In this document: positions 15,989 through 19,071 of the stretch, piece after piece
Layout of the letters: each line of letters begins with the position of its first letter
Position numbering within the stretch: the first letter of the stretch is position 1
From: an uncultured Actinomycetes bacterium
Lineage (GTDB): Bacteria > Actinomycetota > Thermoleophilia > Solirubrobacterales > 70-9
Direction of reading: 5' to 3'
Length of the DNA stretch: 19,071 bases
Assembly (NCBI GenBank): GCA_946482365.1
Contig: CAMLQY010000034.1
Location: forward strand, 1 to 19,071
Translations under genes and position numbers: made by a program
The notes under the pieces: generated by a model
Told to the model about the DNA's origin: nothing
Database searches by the model: none
The model's input: the letters and a program-made list of their open reading frames with translations, nothing else

Positions 15989-16419
15989 GTCTGTATCTCC
16001 ATCGGTTTGGGCTGCTGCGCAGCGTGCGGATGCTCGGGCCCGGCGTACACCTTCAGCTTGGTGAGCTGCTGCCGCGCGAGCCGGTTGCGGGGGAGCATCC
16101 CCTTGACGGCCTTGCGGATGACCTCCTCGGGACGCCGCTCGAGCATCTCGGCGAGCGTCCGCGACTTGATCCCTCCCGGGTAGCCGCTGTGGCGCCAGTA
16201 TCGCTTCTGCGCCAGCTTGTCGCCGGTCACGCGGATCTTCTCCGCGTTGACGACGACGATGAAGTCGCCGGTGTCGACGTGGGGCGTGTACTCGGGCTTG
16301 CGCTTGCCCCGCAGCGCGTCGGCGATGCGCGTCGCCAGGCGGCCCAGGGTCTGGCCCTCGGCGTCGACGACATACCAGTCGCGCTGGCGGTCTGCGGGTG
16401 TGGCTACGTAGGTCTTCAT
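15985..16419 (-). CDS. rplM: 50S ribosomal protein L13
   Basis: The 144-residue product has the normal length. Family motifs: [20 protein letters not shown] at 14-33, [19 protein letters not shown] near 44-62, the [12 protein letters not shown] segment at 72-83, [18 protein letters not shown] near 95-112 and [17 protein letters not shown] near the C-terminus. ATG 16419 gives the standard MKTY start; a longer frame upstream is not used. There is no good Shine-Dalgarno sequence. A possible minus-strand -10 box, TATCAT, lies at 16455-16460, with no clear -35 box. The gene heads the minus-strand run and is divergent from the riboswitch-controlled peptidase gene. rpsI follows with a 4-nt overlap. 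Confidence 0.97.
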   Translation of the reverse strand: MKTYVATPADRQRDWYVVDAEGQTLGRLATRIADALRGKRKPEYTPHVDTGDFIVVVNAEKIRVTGDKLAQKRYWRHSGYPGGIKSRTLAEMLERRPEEVIRKAVKGMLPRNRLARQQLTKLKVYAGPEHPHAAQQPKPMEIQT

Positions 16420-16501
16420 CAGAGAAAAACCGCGGGCAACGCCCAGCGGCCACGGCATGATAGCCGCCGCACCGCATCCGCGTAGGCGCCGCATCGGTGT
16501 C

Positions 16502-16507
16502 TATACT
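16502..16507 (+). promoter_or_regulatory. Putative -10 box of the riboswitch-peptidase transcript
   Basis: TATACT lies 9 nt upstream of the first paired bases of the riboswitch, as expected if transcription starts at or just before the aptamer. No convincing -35 hexamer is seen 17 nt upstream. This is supported mainly by position. Confidence 0.5.
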
Positions 16508-16510
16508 GGC

Positions 16511-16655
16511 GCGCCAACAGTGCCGAATCCCAACCGCACAGGCGGCTGGGAGCGGAGGAACCGCAGGAACCGTTGCAGGTTCCCGGGGCGAATCGGCCGA
16601 AAAGGTCGTAGCGCAACTCTTTCAGCGCGAGCCCGACAGCTAACTCCGTAGGCGG
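16511..16655 (+). promoter_or_regulatory. Cyclic di-AMP (ydaO/yuaA) riboswitch
   Basis: The conserved blocks of the ydaO/yuaA aptamer appear in order: TGCCGAATCC (16521-16530), CGGAGGAACCG (16553-16563), GGGGCGAATC (16585-16594), and GAGCCCGACAGCTAACTCCG (16629-16648) followed by TAGGCG. CGCC at 16512-16515 can pair with GGCG at 16651-16654 to close the outer stem. The family binds c-di-AMP and usually turns genes off; in Actinobacteria it often precedes cell-wall hydrolase and resuscitation-factor genes, which fits the M23 peptidase that follows. Only about 20 nt separate the aptamer from the TTG start, leaving no room for a separate terminator, so control of translation initiation is my inference. 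Confidence 0.95.
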
Positions 16656-16674
16656 ACGAAAGAGAGAGTGGCAG

Positions 16675-17616
16675 TTGGTAGGCAAGACCACCCGGCCTTG
16701 GCTGGCGGGAACGTGTTTCACGATCGCGGCGATGGCGCTGCTGCTCTGCCTTGCGACAGCCGCAACCGCCAGCACGGGCGGTGCCCCGACCGCGGCGGGC
16801 AGCCCGCCGCCGCCCGGCAGCCCCAGCGGCACGCCGGCCTCCGGCGCTCCCAGCGCCGGCGCCCTGAGCCTGGTCTCGGCCAAGACGACGCCCCGCAAGT
16901 CCTTCTACTACGGCTTCCGCTACCCCAAGCTCAGCTTCACGATCGCCAGCAACCAGGCGCAGAACGACATCCGCATCGACGTCGTCGACGTCGCCGGCGC
17001 CAGCGTCCGCACCTTCTTCCGCAACGACGTCGCCCCCGAGACCGAGACCGCGATCCGCTGGGACGGGACGACGAACGACGGCCGCGCGGCCCCCAACGGG
17101 CGCTACACGTTCCAGGTCTCCTCGCAGGCCGGTGCCCTCGCCGCCCGGCGGACGAGCGCCTCGGAAGCGCCCGTCCTCGGCTTCGCCTTCTACGGCTACG
17201 CGTTCCCGCTGCTCGGCGCCCACGACTACGGCGGCGGCGGAGCCGTATTCGGCGCCGGTCGCTCCGGGCACACCCACCAGGGCCACGACGTGATGGCCGA
17301 GTGCGGCGAGCCGATGATCGCGGCCCGCGGCGGCCGGGTCCAGTACTCCGGCTACCACGGCGCCGCCGGCAACTACGTCGTGATCGACGGCAAGGGGACC
17401 ACGCTCGACTTCATGTACGCCCACCTGGCCGAGCCGTCGCCGCTGAAGACCGGTGACACGGTTCGCACCGCCCAGCCGATCGGCGTCGTCGGCGACACCG
17501 GCTCGGCCACCGCCTGCCACCTCCACTTCGAGATCTGGACGGCTCCCGGCTGGTATGAGGGAGGCAGCCCGGTCGACCCGTTGCCCTACCTGCAGCGGTG
17601 GGACCGCTACAGCTGA
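16675..17616 (+). CDS. Secreted M23 (LytM-type) metallopeptidase
   Basis: The 313-residue product starts at TTG 16675, which gives a good signal peptide (Lys and Arg in the first 7 residues, hydrophobic core about 10-30, Ala-rich cleavage region near ATAAS/TAS). A Pro/Gly/Ser linker (35-65) follows, then a FlgD-Ig-like beta domain (about 70-150, with IRWDGTTNDGRAAPNGRYTF) and the M23 domain (about 170-300). Zinc ligands are His201 and Asp205 (HQGHD) and His284 (HLHFEIW, 282-284 being H-L-H); the second catalytic His is His250 (MYAHL). All are present, so it should be an active peptidoglycan endopeptidase outside the membrane. AAAGAGAG before the start is a weak ribosome binding site. The c-di-AMP riboswitch lies directly upstream, and the 3' end overlaps the convergent membrane protein gene by 10 bp. 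Confidence 0.95.
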   Translation: MVGKTTRPWLAGTCFTIAAMALLLCLATAATASTGGAPTAAGSPPPPGSPSGTPASGAPSAGALSLVSAKTTPRKSFYYGFRYPKLSFTIASNQAQNDIRIDVVDVAGASVRTFFRNDVAPETETAIRWDGTTNDGRAAPNGRYTFQVSSQAGALAARRTSASEAPVLGFAFYGYAFPLLGAHDYGGGGAVFGAGRSGHTHQGHDVMAECGEPMIAARGGRVQYSGYHGAAGNYVVIDGKGTTLDFMYAHLAEPSPLKTGDTVRTAQPIGVVGDTGSATACHLHFEIWTAPGWYEGGSPVDPLPYLQRWDRYS

Positions 17617-18455
17617 GCCCGTTCGGAGCGCCGGCCTGAGACCACTCGCCCGTCCTCGGGCGACGTCAACCGCGTGACGATCGCCAGCGCAACCGCGACC
17701 GGCACCGTGGCCGGCAAAGTGTCGACCGCAAAGAACAGCAAGTCAAAAGCCAACCCCAACCCGGCCACCAGCCAAGCCGCAATTCGCTGCCGACGGGCCG
17801 ATACGTCAACCATGGGTTGACGTATCGGCCCGTCGACGGGTGGTTGGGCGAGGAGGCAGCCGACCAGGGCGGCGACGAAGAGGTCGCCGAAGCCCATCCG
17901 GGCGGCGCCGAAGTTGGCCACCTGCAGGGCCGGAAGGTCGGCCGCGGGGGCGGCGGCGCTGAGCACGTCGCTGGGGCCCTGAAGCAGGTTGGCGGCGACG
18001 AGGCAGGCGTCGACCACCGCCATCGCGTAGACGCCCCAGCGCAGCCAGCGAGCCGCGACGGCGTTGACCAACAGCCAGCCGAGCGAAACGCAGGCCAGGC
18101 CGGAGAGCGCCGTGGCCGCAGCCTCGCCGGCCAGCGCTTCAGGCACGGCCCAGGCGAGGACGAAGAGGGGCACCGCTCCCAGCGCCCACACCGGGCGCGC
18201 GCCGTGGACGAGGAGCGCCAGCGCCAGGGCCGCCAGCGGCGGCACCGCCACCAGCGCCAGGTAGGTGAGCCCCGTGGCCGAGTCCGACCAGAGCGCGATC
18301 CCACCGACCACGACGACGATCGAAAGCGCCGGCACGAGCGCCCACCAGCGGCTGCGCAGCCCCGCCAGCCAAGCCGGCAGCGGTCGCGCCGCCGGCAGCG
18401 CCACCAACCCCGCCTGCACGAGGCTGAGCACAACAATCGAGGCAGCAAATGGCAT
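17607..18455 (-). CDS. Predicted presenilin-like GxGD intramembrane aspartyl protease
   Basis: The 282-residue product has nine hydrophobic segments, near residues 5-22, 38-56, 62-83, 91-107, 113-134, 140-158, 188-204, 225-244 and 247-263. Three features match presenilin and signal-peptide-peptidase enzymes: an Asp in helix 6 (Asp149, MAVVDACLVA) followed by LLQGPSDVL, GFGD at the start of helix 7 (188-191, MGFGDLFVAALVGCLL, compare GLGD in presenilins), and LPATVPVAVAL (247-257) at helix 9, compare the PAL motif. Such enzymes cleave transmembrane segments with two membrane-embedded aspartates. This is assigned from motif order and helix count, not from a search; a prepilin-peptidase-like GxGD protein is the main alternative. 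A palindromic repeat encodes residues about 207-222 in the 7-8 loop. ATG 18455 lies 3 bases after an inverted-repeat element and has no Shine-Dalgarno sequence. guaA is upstream on the same strand. Confidence 0.75.
   Translation of the reverse strand: MPFAASIVVLSLVQAGLVALPAARPLPAWLAGLRSRWWALVPALSIVVVVGGIALWSDSATGLTYLALVAVPPLAALALALLVHGARPVWALGAVPLFVLAWAVPEALAGEAAATALSGLACVSLGWLLVNAVAARWLRWGVYAMAVVDACLVAANLLQGPSDVLSAAAPAADLPALQVANFGAARMGFGDLFVAALVGCLLAQPPVDGPIRQPMVDVSARRQRIAAWLVAGLGLAFDLLFFAVDTLPATVPVAVALAIVTRLTSPEDGRVVSGRRSERAQL
17791..17835 (-). repeat. Palindromic repeat, copy 2 (inside the membrane protein gene)
   Basis: Arms 17791-17811 and 17815-17835 are a perfect 21-bp inverted repeat around ATG (17812-17814); arm core CGACGGGCCGATACGTCAAC. 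It is nearly a complete palindrome and shares 21 identical bases (17790-17810) with copy 1 at 3771-3791. It is read in frame as PVDGPIRQPMVDVSARRQ in the membrane protein, with no stop or frameshift. Confidence 0.92.
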
Positions 18456-18457
18456 CA

Positions 18458-18573
18458 GGGCCGATCCCGGCAGGGGTGGAACGTCTTGTACTTTTTGGTC
18501 AAAGTGGTTTCAGGGCGTCAGCCCATGCCCGCCTATCCAAAAAGTTAAGTGGAACCCCTGCCGGGATCGGCCC
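18458..18573 (-). mobile_element. 116-bp nested inverted-repeat (MITE-like) element between guaA and the membrane protein gene
   Basis: Perfect 20-bp terminal inverted repeats, 18458-18477 and 18554-18573 (GGGCCGATCCCGGCAGGGGT and its complement), enclose a second inverted repeat, 18490-18498 with 18537-18545 (ACTTTTTGG / CCAAAAAGT). The core is visibly richer in A and T than its surroundings. It fills almost all of the 132-nt gap between the guaA stop (18588) and the next start (18455). No coding frame is recognised in it. It could act as an mRNA hairpin or terminator for guaA, but no T-tract follows the outer stem. The mobile label is inference from structure. Confidence 0.7.
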
Positions 18574-18587
18574 CGGCACTGGGAGCG

Positions 18588-19071
18588 CTACTCCCACTCG
18601 ATCGTTGCCGGAGGCTTGGAGGAGATGTCGAGCGCCACGCGGTTGACATCGACGATCTCGTTGATGATCCGGTTGGAGACCCGCTCCAGCAGGTCGTAGG
18701 GAAGCCGCGCCCAGTCGGCGGTCATCGCGTCGTCGGAGGTGACCGCGCGGATCACCACCGGGTAGGCGTAGGTGCGCCCGTCGCCCTGGACGCCGACCGA
18801 GCGCACGACCGGGAGTACGCAGAAGGACTGCCAGAGCTGGCGGTAGAGCTCCGCCGCGCGGATCTCCTCCTGCAGGATCGCGTCGGCCGCGCGGAGGATG
18901 TCGAGCCGCTCCTTGGTCACCTCGCCGCCGACGATGCGAATCGCCAGGCCCGGCCCGGGGAAGGGCTGGCGCCAGACCATCCGCTCGGGGAGCCCGAGCT
19001 CGGCCCCCACCGCCCTCACCTCGTCCTTGAACAGCATCCGCAGCGGCTCGACCAGCTCGAACTCGAGGTCC
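18588..19071 (-). CDS. guaA: GMP synthase (glutamine-hydrolysing), C-terminal part, start outside window
   Basis: The frame is open from the right edge to TAG 18590-18588, giving about 160 residues. It covers the end of the ATP-pyrophosphatase domain ([20 protein letters not shown]) and the GMP synthase C-terminal dimerisation domain: [59 protein letters not shown] and the invariant end [13 protein letters not shown]. The enzyme turns XMP into GMP using glutamine and ATP. The visible part is complete to the normal C-terminus with no changes at conserved positions. The next gene on the strand is the presenilin-like membrane protein, after a 132-nt gap filled by an inverted-repeat element. Confidence 0.97.
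   Translation of the reverse strand, partial: DLEFELVEPLRMLFKDEVRAVGAELGLPERMVWRQPFPGPGLAIRIVGGEVTKERLDILRAADAILQEEIRAAELYRQLWQSFCVLPVVRSVGVQGDGRTYAYPVVIRAVTSDDAMTADWARLPYDLLERVSNRIINEIVDVNRVALDISSKPPATIEWE

Noticed and set aside
15089..16477. 462-codon frame joining L13 region and S9 as a fusion protein
   Set aside because: The part upstream of 15988 is the shifted frame over rplM; the TTG at 15988 with Shine-Dalgarno sequence is the natural S9 start.

Overview
The window is about 19 kb of very GC-rich, tightly packed bacterial DNA. The core gene order read on the minus strand (rplM, rpsI, glmM, glmS, acpS, nnr, alr) is the arrangement known from Actinobacteria. High GC, many GTG/TTG starts, few strong Shine-Dalgarno sites and a DrrA-type ABC ATPase fit a deep actinobacterial lineage. 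I would guess Thermoleophilia/Solirubrobacterales, but that is inference from style and gene order, not a search. No tRNA, rRNA, CRISPR array or transposase gene was seen.

Layout. Positions 1-4974 (plus strand) hold the 3' part of an amidase-signature gene, then a DrrA-like ABC ATPase, two ABC-2 permeases and a GH63/MGH1-like glycoside hydrolase, most of them joined by 1-4 nt overlaps. Positions 4955-16419 (minus strand, read right to left) form a long housekeeping run: L13, S9, GlmM, GlmS, a DUF3352-like lipoprotein, AcpS, the Nnr NAD(P)HX repair enzyme, a twin-CBS protein, alanine racemase, a CCA-adding/poly(A) polymerase-type nucleotidyltransferase and IF-1. It joins ribosome assembly, amino-sugar and D-alanine supply for peptidoglycan, acyl-carrier-protein activation and tRNA maturation. 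Positions 16420-17616 hold a promoter and a clear cyclic di-AMP (ydaO/yuaA) riboswitch ahead of a secreted M23 peptidase. Positions 17607-19071 (minus strand) hold the C-terminal part of GMP synthase (guaA) followed by a nine-helix membrane protein.

What stands out. (1) The membrane protein at 17607-18455 carries the full intramembrane aspartyl protease pattern of presenilins: an Asp in helix 6, GFGD at helix 7, and a Leu-Pro-Ala motif at helix 9. (2) A 21-bp-arm palindrome is inserted in frame in the loop between helices 7 and 8 of that protein, and a related palindrome with 21 identical bases sits at the start of the glycoside hydrolase gene 14 kb away. (3) At least seven long inverted-repeat structures, most of them unrelated in sequence, sit at gene boundaries, including a 165-bp one between the two permeases and a 116-bp one upstream of the presenilin-like gene. 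(4) Ribosomal protein S9 has an acidic N-terminal extension of about 173 residues. (5) The riboswitch ties a cell-wall hydrolase to c-di-AMP, next to a long run of wall-precursor genes.
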